Part shown: positions 45,581 to 55,320 of the stretch, piece by piece
Position numbering within the stretch: position 1 is the stretch's first letter
Layout: every line of letters starts with the position of its first letter
Source: Candidatus Manganitrophus sp.
GTDB taxonomy: Bacteria > Nitrospirota > Nitrospiria > SBBL01 > Manganitrophaceae
Assembly: GCA_028865235.1 (NCBI GenBank)
Contig: CP114561.1
Coordinates: 640,001 to 704,000 of the forward strand
DNA: 64,000 nt
Direction: 5' to 3'
The notes under the pieces: model-generated
Databases searched by the model: none
What the model saw: only the letters and a program-made list of their open reading frames with translations
What the model was told of the DNA's origin: nothing
Translations under genes and position numbers: made by a program

Positions 45581-45793
45581 TCAGATCAGCCCCGAAAGGA
45601 GGACTTTTGCATCCTGGAGATCGTCTTGACGAACCATGAGACGCGCCCCCATCGGGGCCGGTCCGGCGCCCGGTCCGAAGATTCCAATATCTTCGGATTG
45701 AATCAGATAAGGGATCTCCGCTTGCTTTAAGATCTCCCCTGCCATTTCCGCTTCCATCCGAGATGGAAAGCGATGGAGAAGGATGAAATCCAT
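45581..45793 (-). CDS. DUF2007 family protein
   Basis: 70 residues: FILLHRFPSRMEAEMAGEIL, then AEIPYLIQSED and GARLMVRQDDLQDAKVLL. This is the compact ferredoxin-like DUF2007 (putative signal-transducing) fold that binds an unknown ligand or partner. Intact. It is divergent from glsB; the 190 bp on its 3' side show nothing clear. Confidence 0.8.
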   Translation of the reverse strand: MDFILLHRFPSRMEAEMAGEILKQAEIPYLIQSEDIGIFGPGAGPAPMGARLMVRQDDLQDAKVLLSGLI

Positions 45794-45967
45794 CTTTGAT
45801 TTCCCACATTCGTTGGGCCGATACGGAAACTGAACCTATTATGGCACTCTCAATCATAATTCACAAGCGACAGAGAGGACGGCTCATCTATTCGGGTGCC
45901 CTCCTTTCGGAGGATAGGAACTCTTTTTCGATTTTGCTAAGATAATTCCAAGACAAGGAGGAAAACT

Positions 45968-46225
45968 ATGAGTATTCTCGGCTGGATTATCTTTGGAGCA
46001 ATTGTCGGCGTCATCGCAAAATTTCTGATGCCGGGTGATGATCCTGGCGGAATCATCGTCACGATTTTGCTCGGCATCGTCGGGGCGCTGATCGGCGGTT
46101 TCATCGGTCGGGCGCTCGGAATGTATGGGCCCGAACAACAAGCGGGCGGCTTTATCATGTCGATTCTCGGGGCGATTCTCGTCCTCTGGGGATATCGCGC
46201 AACGATTGGCCGCAGAACCGCTTGA
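45968..46225 (+). CDS. GlsB/YeaQ/YmgE stress-response membrane protein
   Basis: 85 residues, three hydrophobic segments with Gly-rich turns: ILGWIIFGAIVGVIAKFLMP, TILLGIVGALIGGFIGRALG, FIMSILGAILVLWGY. This is the transglycosylase-associated GlsB family, often induced by envelope or general stress. AAGGAGG lies 6 bases upstream of the ATG. Confidence 0.9.
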   Translation: MSILGWIIFGAIVGVIAKFLMPGDDPGGIIVTILLGIVGALIGGFIGRALGMYGPEQQAGGFIMSILGAILVLWGYRATIGRRTA

Positions 46226-46743
46226 GGAGGATTAGACCTCTCGCATAGGCCGGTTACGGGGAGCGACTCAGGAAGCGCCGTTGGTTCTTACCGAAAATGC
46301 TCAACGTAACCGGCTTCTTAGCTAAAAATTTAAGGTCTTTCTTTGATTGATAAACGTTACACGCCATTCCTCAACCTCGAGGAACGGCCTCGTAAACGCT
46401 TCAATTACCTCTGCGCTTACCCTTAAAAAAGACCGGTCTAAGTAAATACTTGAAATGATAATAATTTAATGGTAGAATTTTCTACGCTTATCTCAAACTC
46501 CACAGGCCAGTTAAAAGCTCATTATCTATCTGATCCTCTCCATCTCTGTCCGAATCGCCACTCCAAGCGCAATAACAATGATTGATGCCGGTATGGCACT
46601 CGGAGAATGTTATGGTTGAGCCCCTTTTTAGTGATATTCATCACTAGATGGTTGAGAACGTTCTGCCTTAGGAGGCAAAAACCATATTAGATCTGTCGGA
46701 CGCTAATCCACTGCGCTCGATTTTTTCAAGAGGAGAATAAACC
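46226..46743. other. 518-bp non-coding region with an inverted repeat
   Basis: No open frame stands out. Arms GCCGGTTACG (46249-46258) and CGTAACCGGC (46305-46314) could close a 46-base loop. A smaller TTCCTC/GAGGAA hairpin lies near 46363-46382. The stretch 46440-46500 is AT-rich. It may hold the glsB 3' UTR and the thioesterase promoter, or a small RNA; nothing is decisive. Confidence 0.35.
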
Positions 46744-47217
46744 ATGTCCACCCATTTAAAAACCATCCCTTCTAAAAAAGAAAGCACCCAAAAAGAGATC
46801 ATCAAAAAACAGTTTATCTTTCAAAAAAGGGTCTATCTCTCCGATACAAACGCTCAAGGGAATGTCTATTTTGCCCGTATTTTCGAGTGGCAAGGGGAGG
46901 CAAGAGAAGAGTACTTAAGAGTCGCCGTTCCTAATCATGAAGACCTTTTTAAAACAGGCCTTCGTCTTCTGACGGTTGAAGCCGCTGCCGAGTATAAAGG
47001 TGAAGCGCGACTTTATGATGAAATCAAGATCATCATCACCGTTACATGGATAAAAAGGGCGAGCTTTCAACTCTGCTTCAACATCATGAATGCCCTTACA
47101 GGCCAATCTCTTTCGGTCGGGAGACAGCTGATCACTTGTGCGAACTCAGAAGGGAAGTTGATCGCAATTCCACAGCCGATCAAGGATGCCCTTCTTCCTC
47201 TGTGTCAGGCAGCTTAA
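46744..47217 (+). CDS. Hot-dog acyl-CoA thioesterase, 4HBT family
   Basis: Hydrolyses acyl-CoA or acyl-ACP thioesters. VYLSDTNAQGNVYFARIFEW is the active-site segment (catalytic Asp in SDTNAQGNVYF), with EAREEYLR in the long helix, VEAAAEYKGEARLYDEIKI and the closing strands FQLCFNIMNALTGQSLSVG. 157 residues, including a Lys-rich N-terminal extension of ~28. AGAGGAG ribosome site. This region is slightly richer in AT than its neighbours. Confidence 0.8.
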   Translation: MSTHLKTIPSKKESTQKEIIKKQFIFQKRVYLSDTNAQGNVYFARIFEWQGEAREEYLRVAVPNHEDLFKTGLRLLTVEAAAEYKGEARLYDEIKIIITVTWIKRASFQLCFNIMNALTGQSLSVGRQLITCANSEGKLIAIPQPIKDALLPLCQAA

Positions 47218-47360
47218 ATAAATTAAGGAATTTTATTTATCACTCCCTCTGGATTTTTAGTCCTGCAATGTGCTACTTATAGAAATGTTCTTCGCCATAC
47301 CCCTTTGTCCTTCAATCACGTTATCGTTATAATTATAAGCTTGGGATCAGCTTAAGTTCG

Positions 47361-49981
47361 ATGAATGCCTACGCCTGGTCGTCTCTGATTACTTTCATAT
47401 CCGTATTCTGGCTTGGGGTTGGTGTCCTCCTCCATAATCCACACGGGAGAGTCAACCGACAATTCACCCTTTTTGCGGTCAGTATCGCGATCTGGGGGGG
47501 TGGTCGTGTTCTTTACCTCACTTCTCCTCAACACGATGCCGCATTATTCTGGGCGCGCTTTACGATCGCTGGAACTGTTTTTATCCCAACCCTCTTTCTT
47601 CACTTTGTCTCCACCCTACTAAAATCAGAGATCAATAAAGTACTCCGCTTTTCCTATGCAGCGTCTCTCCTTCTCTTCGCTGCAAATTTAACCCCTGGAT
47701 GGTAAAGGATGTCTCAATCCAATATCAGTCGGCCTACTTTATCGATCCCGGTCCACTTTATCCCCTGCTCTTGGTTATCTTTACAGTCGATCTGCTCATT
47801 GGGTTTAACCTTCTTCTAAAACGCTACCACGTCTCCTCCGGATTGGAGCGTAACCAGATCCGGCTGGTCTTCTGGGCCTCCGTGATCGGCTTCTCCGGAG
47901 GAACGACAAACTTCTTGACCGATTTTAGAATAGAACAATATTCTCTCAGCGCTTATGCAACCTATTTGGTCCCTCTTTTTGCAGCCATATTGACCTATGC
48001 GATTATTCGTTACCATTTTCTCGACATCCAAATTGTCATCCAGAGAGGGATCGTTTACCTTCTCACCCTGCTTATTACAGCAATTCCTTTTTTCCTCCTG
48101 ACCGAATTCTTTCAGAGGGTCCTTCCCCTGCAGGCCGCCAACATTGCAAGCTTTCTTCTGTTTGCCGTGATCCTTCTCATTTTCTCCAATATCAAACCGC
48201 TGACCCAGCAATGGGTGGAGCAGTCACTTTTCCGAGAGCGATTTCGGCACTATCAGTCGATTCATGAATTCAGTCAGTCCGCAGTCCGGTTTCTTCACCT
48301 TGAGGATCTGACGGGAAAATTCTTTACTATGTTAGTTAAAACACTCCATCCCGCCTCTATTTCTCTTTTTCTCTCGGATGGAAAAGGAAATTACCGCCTG
48401 CATCGAACCACTGGCCACGACGAAAATGCAATTGATATCCTCGTTCCAGGGGGGCACCCACTCGTTAAGAACCTGGAGCAGAGAAATAAAATTCTCCACC
48501 TTGACGAATTGGAACGGGACAAATCGGCGCTCCCACTGGCCCAGCAGATGAGAGATTTGCAGAGCGTTCTTTGCGTTCCGTTGACGTTCGAGCATCGTCT
48601 GATCGGAATATGTCACCTGGGCCAGAAGCAAAGCGGTGAACCCTATTCCCAAGCCGAGCTTTTTATGCTTCAAACACTCGCCGCGAACGCCTCCGTTGCT
48701 TTCAAGAATGCCCAGCTCTTCAAGGAAGTCAGCCGGTACACTGAACAGTTCGGGGCGATCGGTCAGGCGATTAATCTCAGCCCCGACGTCGACCAAATTT
48801 TCGATCTCCTCCTCCGGGAAATCCAAAAATACACCCCCTTCGACTGGGGGAGCATGGCCATCTACAAAGAAGAAGGAGAAGTCCACTTTTATCGGGTGAA
48901 GGGAAGAGAAGGAAATCCGCTGCCGGAGAACTACACCTGGCCCCTGACCGATCTCAACCTCCTCTCGCGTCTGACCCTGAAGCAGGAACCACTTCTTCAG
49001 GCCGATCTATTCGGGGAAGATGTCTCGGAGTCCGAGCGCAAACTAGCGAGGACCGGCGTACGGTCGTATCTCATTCTCCCTTTGTTGGTGCGGGGGAAAT
49101 TAATTGGAACGTTGAACCTATGGAGTGCGAGGGCATTAGAGCGGCCGGCGCAGGCGCTTGAATTCGTCGTTCCTCTGACGTATCATCTCGCCCCTTTCCT
49201 GGAAGTGGCTCGGCTCTTCGAAGGAATGAAGCGAGCCAACGAGGCGCTCCGGATGAAAAGCATCGAATTAGAAGAATCCCAACGCCGGCAAACACGATTC
49301 TATTCATTTATCACGCACGAATTGCGAACCCCTCTCAACTCAATCATCGGCTATCTCTCCTTGATCATTAACGGAACCTATGGACCGATCGAATCAAAAC
49401 AGGTCTTTCCGATGAGTCGAATCAAGGAAAACGCAAATCTCTTGGGGCAGTTGATCAACGACCTGCTCGATCTTGCCCGGATCGAATCAAAAGAGATCTC
49501 TCTCCATCTTGAAGAGATCGAGTTGGAGCAATTCGTCACGAAAATGGCGATCAATCTCGAACCGCTCTTCCTGGAGAAGGGAATCGAGCTTCAGGTGGAG
49601 ATCGACTATCCCGGAATACTCTACTGTGACAGCACCCGCCTGAGGCAAATCTTTCAAAACCTTCTCAGCAACGCCGCCAAATTTACGGAAAACGGTTTTG
49701 TGCGGATCTCTGCGACGGAAATCCCGGAGCGAGGCGGCGTGCTCATTCAAATCAGCGATTCAGGAATCGGTATTTCCGAAGACGACCTCCCCCACATCTT
49801 CGATCCCTTTTGGCAAGGGACGTCCGAATCCCAGCGTACCTCAAAAGGGAGCGGACTCGGCTTGGCGATCGTGAAAAAGTCGGTGGAAATCTTAAAGGGA
49901 GAAATCAACGTCTCCAGTCATCCCGGCCAGGGAACCACATTTACCCTCTTCCTCCCACGGCAATATCCGGGGGCCAATTAA
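47361..49981 (+). CDS. Orphan membrane sensor histidine kinase with 7TM, two GAF domains (frameshifted)
   Basis: About 873 residues after bridging one shift at a C4 run (47692-47695). Residues ~1-235 hold seven or more helices, 7TMR-HisK-like (SSLITFISVFWLGVGVLL to VILLIFSNIKPLTQQW). GAF 1 is ~265-410 (SVLCVPLTFEHRLIGICHLG) and GAF 2 ~415-570 (SYLILPLLVRGKLIGTLNLW). HisKA has the phospho-acceptor in FYSFITHELRTPLNSIIGYL. HATPase has QNLLSNAAKFTENGFV (N box), ISDSGIGISEDDLPHIFDPF (G1/F) and SKGSGLGLAIVKK (G2). No response regulator is adjacent, so the partner is unknown. Confidence 0.85.
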
Positions 49982-50018
49982 AAATCGCCTAATCGTTCAC
50001 AGATTGGACCCCTTCCGT

Positions 50019-50174
50019 TCATGCGATCCGGCGCCCGGTCGCGAGCCGGACGACTAAAATCACCAGGGCCGCGACAAGCAACATATGCAGCGCGCCGCCG
50101 AGCGTGTAAGAGCTCACGACGCCCAGCAGCCACAACACCAACAAAATAATAATGATCGTTTCCAACATCTCCAT
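50019..50174 (-). CDS. lmo0937-family short membrane peptide
   Basis: A 51-residue membrane protein: ETIIIILLVLWLLGVVSSY, GGALHMLLVAALVILVVRLA and a C-terminal basic TGRRIA. Two hydrophobic helices with the GGALHMLLVAAL core typical of the lmo0937 family. GGAGG lies 2 bases from the first ATG and 8 from the second (50168), so the second Met may be the true start. It has its own promoter and convergently follows the sensor kinase. Confidence 0.8.
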   Translation of the reverse strand: MEMLETIIIILLVLWLLGVVSSYTLGGALHMLLVAALVILVVRLATGRRIA

Positions 50175-50249
50175 TCCTCCGAGGGTGAATGCACCGGCCT
50201 CCCCTTTTGTTCAAGGGAAACCCTCCCGCAAAAAGCGATCTCTACTTTT

Positions 50250-50279
50250 AGTATATTCAAACCGGGTAATCCGATGCAA
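50250..50279 (-). promoter_or_regulatory. Promoter of the lmo0937-family gene
   Basis: Minus-strand TTGCAT (50279-50274), 18 bp, TATACT (50255-50250), about 75 bp before the start. Confidence 0.45.
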
Positions 50280-50320
50280 TTCCATGAGATCGATCGGACC
50301 ACGAATATCCGATCGTGCCC

Positions 50321-50350
50321 TTGACATGAGATGATCCATTTCTCTATGCT
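50321..50350 (+). promoter_or_regulatory. Promoter of malQ
   Basis: TTGACA (50321-50326), 18 bp, TATGCT (50345-50350), 57 bp upstream of the ATG at 50408. Confidence 0.5.
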
Positions 50351-50407
50351 AAAGGCGACCCGGCCGCTTACGCTGAACTCCTTCGCAACCATTGAATGAT
50401 TCAATCC

Positions 50408-52047
50408 ATGAGAGATCATCCCGATCAACACACCCTACGGCCCGCCTCCCTGAACCGAAAAATCTGCGGGACCATGATCCCCCTTTTTCCATCCGGACCG
50501 AGACGAACTTCGGTATAGGAGAAATCCTCGATCTGCTCCCGCTGATCGATTGGATGGCCGATCACCATCTTCATCTGCTCCAGATCCTTCCGGTTTATGA
50601 AACCTCTCCGATGGAGACAAGTCCTTATCAAGCGTTGAGCGGCTTCGCGCTCGATCCAATTTATCTTTCCCTGCTTGCCTGGAATGATTTCAAGAAAAGC
50701 GATGCCACCAACGGGATTTTCTCCTCCCCTTCCACGCAAGAGACGCTTCACCGATTACGTGCGAATAAAGATGTCTCCTATGAAGCGATCCGCCGACTCA
50801 AAGCCCCCCTCCTGGAACAGACGTTCCGATATTTTCTCGATGAGGAGTGGAAAAAGAACACCGACCGCGCGCGAGCGCTCCAACGATTCATCGACGCGCA
50901 TTCCGACTGGCTCGAGGATTATGCGCTCTTTCGTCTCTTGAAAGAAAAAAACGATTGGCGCTATTGGAAGGAATGGCCGGCCCCTTACCGGAACAGAAGC
51001 AAACCGGAGTTGAAGAAGCTTCAGGACCAGGAGGAAGAACGACTCCTCTTCTTCAAATATCTCCAATGGGCCCTCGCGGAACAGTGGAAGGAGGTTCGGG
51101 AGCATGCCAAACGGAGAAACGTTCTCCTCATGGGAGATCTCCCCTTCCTCGTCAGCGGGGACAGCGCGGATGTCTGGAGCCATCCCCATTCATTCAGCGC
51201 CGTCGATTCGGTGGGGGCCCCGCCCGACGTTTTCAACGACAAAGGACAGGACTGGGGTCTGCCTCTCTTCAATTGGAATGTGATGGAAAAGAGGAACTTT
51301 CTCTGGTGGCGGCTTCGCATTCGGCAGGCGCGGGAGCATTATGACCTGATCCGGCTCGATCATGTCGTCGGATTTTACCGGGTCTGGGTGATTCCCAAAG
51401 ATGGAGCGCCTCATTTTGAGCCAAGTGAAGAGAACGAGCAGATAAAACGCGGCCGACAGCTTCTTAGCGCAATTATCGAAGAGGCGGGAATGTGTATCCC
51501 GGTCGCAGAAGATCTCGGCGTCATTCCCGATTTTGTCCGCGAGACGCTTGCTGAATTTAAAATCGCCGGGCATAAAGTGCTTCGATGGGAAAAACGCGAT
51601 CAGGTTTACTTAGATCCGAAAGATTATCCATTCATCTCGCTGGCCACCACCGGCACCCACGACACCAGCACGATCATGAATTGGTGGGAAGAAATCTCCC
51701 TGGAAGAGCGGGCTGCTTTCCTGGCCATGCTGGATGAAGGTTTAGAAATGACGCCGGAAGAGCCGTTCTCGGATCGCTTACACAAGGCGATCTTAGAGCG
51801 GCTGATCCGCTCGGGGTCGAGTCTGGTTCTTTTTCCGATCCAGGATATCCTCGGCCTTCCCGATCAGATCAATATTCCCGCCACCGTCGGCCTGCATAAC
51901 TGGCGCTTTCGACTCCCGGCCCCCCTCCACGAGCTCGACCGCATTCCTCCCTTTCATGAAAAGTTGACCTCCTTCACCTCTCTGATCGATCGGCATTTGC
52001 GCTACGCCGGATCTGAACCATTGCTTGCCCCTCCCTCACCCCCGTAA
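50408..52047 (+). CDS. malQ: 4-alpha-glucanotransferase (amylomaltase; frameshifted near the start)
   Basis: Disproportionates maltodextrins; GH77. The ATG at 50408 gives LRPASLNRKICGTMIPLF, and a shift at the C5T5 run (50479-50488) leads to SIRTETNFGIGEILDLLPLI. Further on are YQALSGFALDPIYLSL, GDLPFLVSGDSADVWSHP, GAPPDVFNDKGQDWGLPLFN, the nucleophile Asp in LIRLDHVVGFYRVWVIP, the acid/base Glu in PVAEDLGVIPDFVRE and SLATTGTHDTSTI. An alternative start in the downstream frame (50392) would give an N-terminus unlike the family. No glycogen genes are adjacent. Confidence 0.9.
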
Positions 52048-52061
52048 AAACACCCGCCCTC

Positions 52062-52088
52062 TTGACAATGACCCGCGCCTCTTATAAA
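52062..52088 (+). promoter_or_regulatory. Promoter of the second TetR gene
   Basis: TTGACA (52062-52067), 15 bp, TATAAA (52083-52088), 31 bp before the ATG; transcript leader would be only ~25 bases and lacks a Shine-Dalgarno sequence. Confidence 0.5.
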
Positions 52089-52100
52089 GTACTTAAAAAT

Positions 52101-52118
52101 AAACCAACCAGTCGGTTT
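52101..52118. promoter_or_regulatory. TetR/AcrR-type operator
   Basis: AAACCAACCAGTCGGTTT, an imperfect palindrome around ACC-N-AC-C/A-GT-N-GGT, immediately before the TetR ATG and downstream of its -10 box. The form is common for AcrR-like autoregulators. Confidence 0.6.
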
Positions 52119-52119
52119 T

Positions 52120-52734
52120 ATGGGCCTGAAGGGCGAAACAACAAAGCAAAAGATCCTTGAAACAGCGTGCAACCTGTTTTATTTAAGAGGATACAACGGC
52201 ACCAGCATCGACGATATTCTCAAGGCGGCCAAGGTTAAGAAGGGAAATTTTTACTTTCACTTCAAAAGCAAAGAAGATCTCGGCTACGCGGTGATCGATG
52301 CCTACGCCGCCAGAACGATTCCGCTGCTTCAAGAAACGTTGAAACAAGATGGAAATCCGCTCCGTCGGCTCTTTGAGCTTTTTCGAAAACAAGACGGTCG
52401 GATGAAAGCCTCTCAATATCGGGGAGGTTGTCCTTGCGGAAACCTGGCGCTGGAGCTTGCAGACCACCATGACGGCTTCAGACGGCAGCTGGACGCCATC
52501 TTCGATGCCTGGGCGCGGGAGATCACGCTCATTCTGAAACAAGCGCAGAAGGAAGGAACGTTGGAAGAAACGGTCCATCCGAAAGAAATGGCCCACTTGA
52601 TCGTCGCCGTGCTCGAAGGAAGCACCCTCTTGGCCAAGACCAAGAAATCGGGCGAGGTGTATCGCTCTTGCGTGAAGAGTCTTGAATCTTTGATAAAGGG
52701 TTCAACGTCCAAACGAGTCACAGAAATACACTGA
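52120..52734 (+). CDS. TetR/AcrR-family regulator
   Basis: 204 residues. Helix-turn-helix in KQKILETACNLFYLRGYNGT, IDDILKAAKVKKGNFYFHFK. The C-terminal ligand domain has YRGGCPCGNLALELADHHDG with two close Cys, found in the TetR_C_6-like group, where they could sense thiol-reactive or metal ligands. An operator lies directly upstream. Its targets may include the two small genes downstream; nothing in the first efflux cluster carries this operator. Confidence 0.85.
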   Translation: MGLKGETTKQKILETACNLFYLRGYNGTSIDDILKAAKVKKGNFYFHFKSKEDLGYAVIDAYAARTIPLLQETLKQDGNPLRRLFELFRKQDGRMKASQYRGGCPCGNLALELADHHDGFRRQLDAIFDAWAREITLILKQAQKEGTLEETVHPKEMAHLIVAVLEGSTLLAKTKKSGEVYRSCVKSLESLIKGSTSKRVTEIH

Positions 52735-52754
52735 CGTTATCAGGAGGAAATGAC

Positions 52755-52958
52755 ATGGACTGTCCACGATGCAAAAGCGTCATGATTGAAGAACGATTCC
52801 AAGATATCAACGATGATACCGGGAAGATCCACTTTTTCGGCTATCGATGCCTCTCCTGCGGGGAAATTCTCGATCCGGTGATTGCCCGCAACAGAAGTCA
52901 TCGGCCGGCCCGGCCTCTACGAGGGAGAGGGCGGCATGTCAAGCCGGTCGCGGCTTGA
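52755..52958 (+). CDS. Small zinc-ribbon protein
   Basis: 67 residues: CPRCKSVMIEERF then RCLSCGEILDPVI, two CxxC pairs forming a zinc ribbon, followed by an Arg-rich tail (SHRPARPLRGRGRHVK). AGGAGG sits 7 bases from the ATG. Its stop codon lies inside a strong hairpin. Probably nucleic-acid or protein binding; no closer assignment. Confidence 0.65.
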   Translation: MDCPRCKSVMIEERFQDINDDTGKIHFFGYRCLSCGEILDPVIARNRSHRPARPLRGRGRHVKPVAA

Positions 52959-52963
52959 CATGC
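52934..52963. repeat. 13-bp perfect hairpin at the zinc-ribbon stop codon
   Basis: GCATGTCAAGCCG (52934-52946) pairs perfectly with 52951-52963 across a GTCG loop. It covers the last codons and the TGA. There is no T-run, so it may be a pause site, an RNA-stabilising element or a bidirectional block rather than a standard terminator. The next ~230 bp have no gene. Confidence 0.6.
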
Positions 52964-53195
52964 ACCGCCGCTCAGGCGCTCTCAGCCTGCGCTTTCCCGC
53001 CTAAAAACACTTCGTCAAGAAATACGATACATCCGCCCTTCGACTCATCCGCTGATCACGGGCGCGTATTCCCTCTTCGGAACCGCAAGTAAAGCAATTC
53101 CTTTTCAAAATACGACGATAATGATTGACAAGTTTACAAAAGGAAGGGTAGGCTAAACTTACAACCTATTGAGCCGATCTGCTAAGGAAACCCTA

Positions 53196-54230
53196 ATGAT
53201 AAAGGGCCGGGGAAGCGAATTAAATCCTCCGAACAGATTTGAGAAGACACATCGATTCGTCGAGGAAGAAGAAAGCGGACTCACACTGCCGGTCACGCAA
53301 TTCCTTCAAGATTGCTCTCGAACGATCATCGCTTACAATAATAGCCCCGATGTCGGTTTTGAGGCGAGTATTAACCCTTATCGCGGATGTGAACACGGAT
53401 GTGTTTACTGCTATGCGCGCCCGACTCACGAGTATCTCGGGTATTCGGCCGGTCTTGATTTTGAGACAAAAATCTTGGTGAAGGAAGACGCCCCGCTTCT
53501 GCTGCGCAAGGAGCTTCAGAGCCCCTCTTGGAAGCCGCAAGTCTTGGCCATGAGCGGGGTGACCGATCCGTACCAACCGATTGAAGGAAAGCGCCGACTC
53601 ACACGTCAATGCCTTGAAGTTCTCCTTGAGTTCAGGAATCCGGTTGTCGTTATTACGAAGAACCGGCGGGTCATCCGCGATCTTGACCTGTTATCTGAGT
53701 TGGCTCGTTTCCAATCGATTGCCGTATTCCTTTCGATCACAACGTTGAATAAGGATCTATGCAGCATCCTGGAACCGCGGACCTCTCCACCGGAAAGGAA
53801 ACTCGAGGCCGTCTCGATCCTCGCGAAAGCCGGTATTCCGACCGGTGTTCTCATCGCGCCTATTATTCCCGGCCTGACCGATCATGAAATTCCGAACATT
53901 CTCCGTTCCGCCGTGGCTGCGGGAGCCGCCTTTGCCGGAATGGTTCCTCTTCGTCTTCCCTATGCCGTTGCATCGCTCTTCGAGACATGGCTGGAAAAAC
54001 ACCTTCCGGATCAAAAAGATAAAGTCCTCAATCGGATCCGATCGATCCGGGGTGGAAAACTGAACGATCCACGGTTCGGCAGCCGGATGGAAGGAGAAGG
54101 AATATTTTCGGATCAGATCAGGAGTCTTTTCGACCTTGCGTGCCGGAAATACGGGATTGCAGGGCGGTCTCCCCTACTCTCAACTGCGCACTTTCGCTCC
54201 TCCCAACCGGTGCAAGAGAGTCTTTTTTAA
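53196..54230 (+). CDS. PA0069-family radical SAM protein (SplB-like)
   Basis: Radical S-adenosylmethionine enzyme. NPYRGCEHGCVYCYARPTHE carries the CxxxCxxC that binds the [4Fe-4S] cluster. VLAMSGVTDPYQPIEGKRRL, VVVITKNRRVIRDLDLLSEL, FLSITTLNKDLC and APIIPGLTDHEIPNIL follow the SplB/PA0069 pattern. AAGGA before ATG 53196 favours that start over TTG at 53169. ~344 residues. The reaction is unknown in the family, though a relation to spore photoproduct lyase suggests DNA or nucleotide work. Confidence 0.85.
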   Translation: MIKGRGSELNPPNRFEKTHRFVEEEESGLTLPVTQFLQDCSRTIIAYNNSPDVGFEASINPYRGCEHGCVYCYARPTHEYLGYSAGLDFETKILVKEDAPLLLRKELQSPSWKPQVLAMSGVTDPYQPIEGKRRLTRQCLEVLLEFRNPVVVITKNRRVIRDLDLLSELARFQSIAVFLSITTLNKDLCSILEPRTSPPERKLEAVSILAKAGIPTGVLIAPIIPGLTDHEIPNILRSAVAAGAAFAGMVPLRLPYAVASLFETWLEKHLPDQKDKVLNRIRSIRGGKLNDPRFGSRMEGEGIFSDQIRSLFDLACRKYGIAGRSPLLSTAHFRSSQPVQESLF

Positions 54231-54358
54231 TGAAAATTGATGCGAAATGCGGAATTTATCTATTTTTCACTTGAAAGACGGTCAAAAATTTTGTACGCTC
54301 TCAAGCGTTTCCTAAGCTCTGCCGCTTGATTGCGTTCGTTCATGAGAGGGAGGTTCTT

Positions 54359-54619
54359 TTGAAGAAATTGTGGTTGGAATTGGATATTTCCGGAACGCTC
54401 GGCGATGACGCCTGGATCGATTTGGAACAACCGAAAGGTTTTATTGAAGGGGGTGTCGTGAATGATCCGAAATCAGGGAGCAATCATCCCGTCGATCAAC
54501 CTCATCCTGAAGGAGCATGGCGGGAGGTGTGGGTTCAGATCGAGGATCTCCACGTTGAAGATGCAATTCGTTTTTACAAGGAACAAGAGCGGGTGCTCTC
54601 GGTTGAAGTAGACGGCTGA
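54359..54619 (+). CDS. Small protein of unknown function
   Basis: 86 residues from TTG at 54359, chosen because GGGAGG lies 5 bases upstream; an earlier in-frame start has no ribosome site. Begins KKLWLELDISGTLGDDAWID; also EGGVVNDPKSGS and EDLHVEDAIRFYKEQE. Acidic, no membrane segment, no known domain. It converges with orn. Confidence 0.5.
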   Translation: MKKLWLELDISGTLGDDAWIDLEQPKGFIEGGVVNDPKSGSNHPVDQPHPEGAWREVWVQIEDLHVEDAIRFYKEQERVLSVEVDG

Positions 54620-54663
54620 AAATCGTGGATACGGTCTTTCATCTTATGGTCACTCGCCCCGCC

Positions 54664-55224
54664 TCATTGTTTAACGAAGTAGTAGTTTCGATAGAAGATC
54701 AGCTCATTAATCGACTCTCTGATATCATCTAAAGCCAAGTGGTTTCCCTTCTTCATCGGCGGCGGTGGCCCATTCGGATACCACCGTCGGACCAGTTCCT
54801 TCAGGGTGCTCACATCCACGTTTCGATAGTGAAGATAGTCGAAGAGCGTCGGCATATACCGTTCTAAGAAGCGTCGATCGTGCCCGATCGAATTGCCGCA
54901 GAGAGGAGAGGTCCTTTCGGGACAGTAGTGCCGGATGAATTCGAGCGTCATTTCCTCCGCCTGCCTGACATCGATCGTGGACGATCCGACCCGCTTCAGA
55001 AGACCCGATTTGGAATGGGTATCCCGGCTCCATTTTTCCATCGTCTTCAGCGCCTCCGGATCTTGATGAATCGCGATGGCGGGCCCTTCGGCCAAAATAT
55101 TGAGCTGGCTATCGGTAATGATGGTGGCAATTTCGATGATCGCACAACATTTGGGGTCGAGCCCGGTCATTTCGAGGTCAAGCCAAACCAGATTCGAGTC
55201 ATTCTGCAGATGGGACACAAACAC
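54664..55224 (-). CDS. orn: Oligoribonuclease
   Basis: 3'-5' exonuclease that degrades 2-5-mers and pGpG. DEDDh residues are visible in [14 protein letters not shown] (D, E), [18 protein letters not shown] (D) and [11 protein letters not shown] (H, D). [20 protein letters not shown] is typical. 186 residues. GTG at 55224 is the longest start; GTG at 55218 sits better relative to AGAGG and may be used. Confidence 0.94.
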   Translation of the reverse strand: MFVSHLQNDSNLVWLDLEMTGLDPKCCAIIEIATIITDSQLNILAEGPAIAIHQDPEALKTMEKWSRDTHSKSGLLKRVGSSTIDVRQAEEMTLEFIRHYCPERTSPLCGNSIGHDRRFLERYMPTLFDYLHYRNVDVSTLKELVRRWYPNGPPPPMKKGNHLALDDIRESINELIFYRNYYFVKQ

Positions 55225-55320
55225 CTCTTTATTTTAGAATTTTGACCTAAGAATTATCGTATTCGAGCCGAACTGTCAAGAAAAGAAAAACAAGTTACTC
55301 GTCTGGCCGTTCGCCGACCT

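Noticed and set aside
49978-50214. 78-codon minus-strand frame MNKRGGRCIHPRRNG
   Set aside because: The frame one base over encodes a two-helix lmo0937-type peptide with a good ribosome site and its own promoter.
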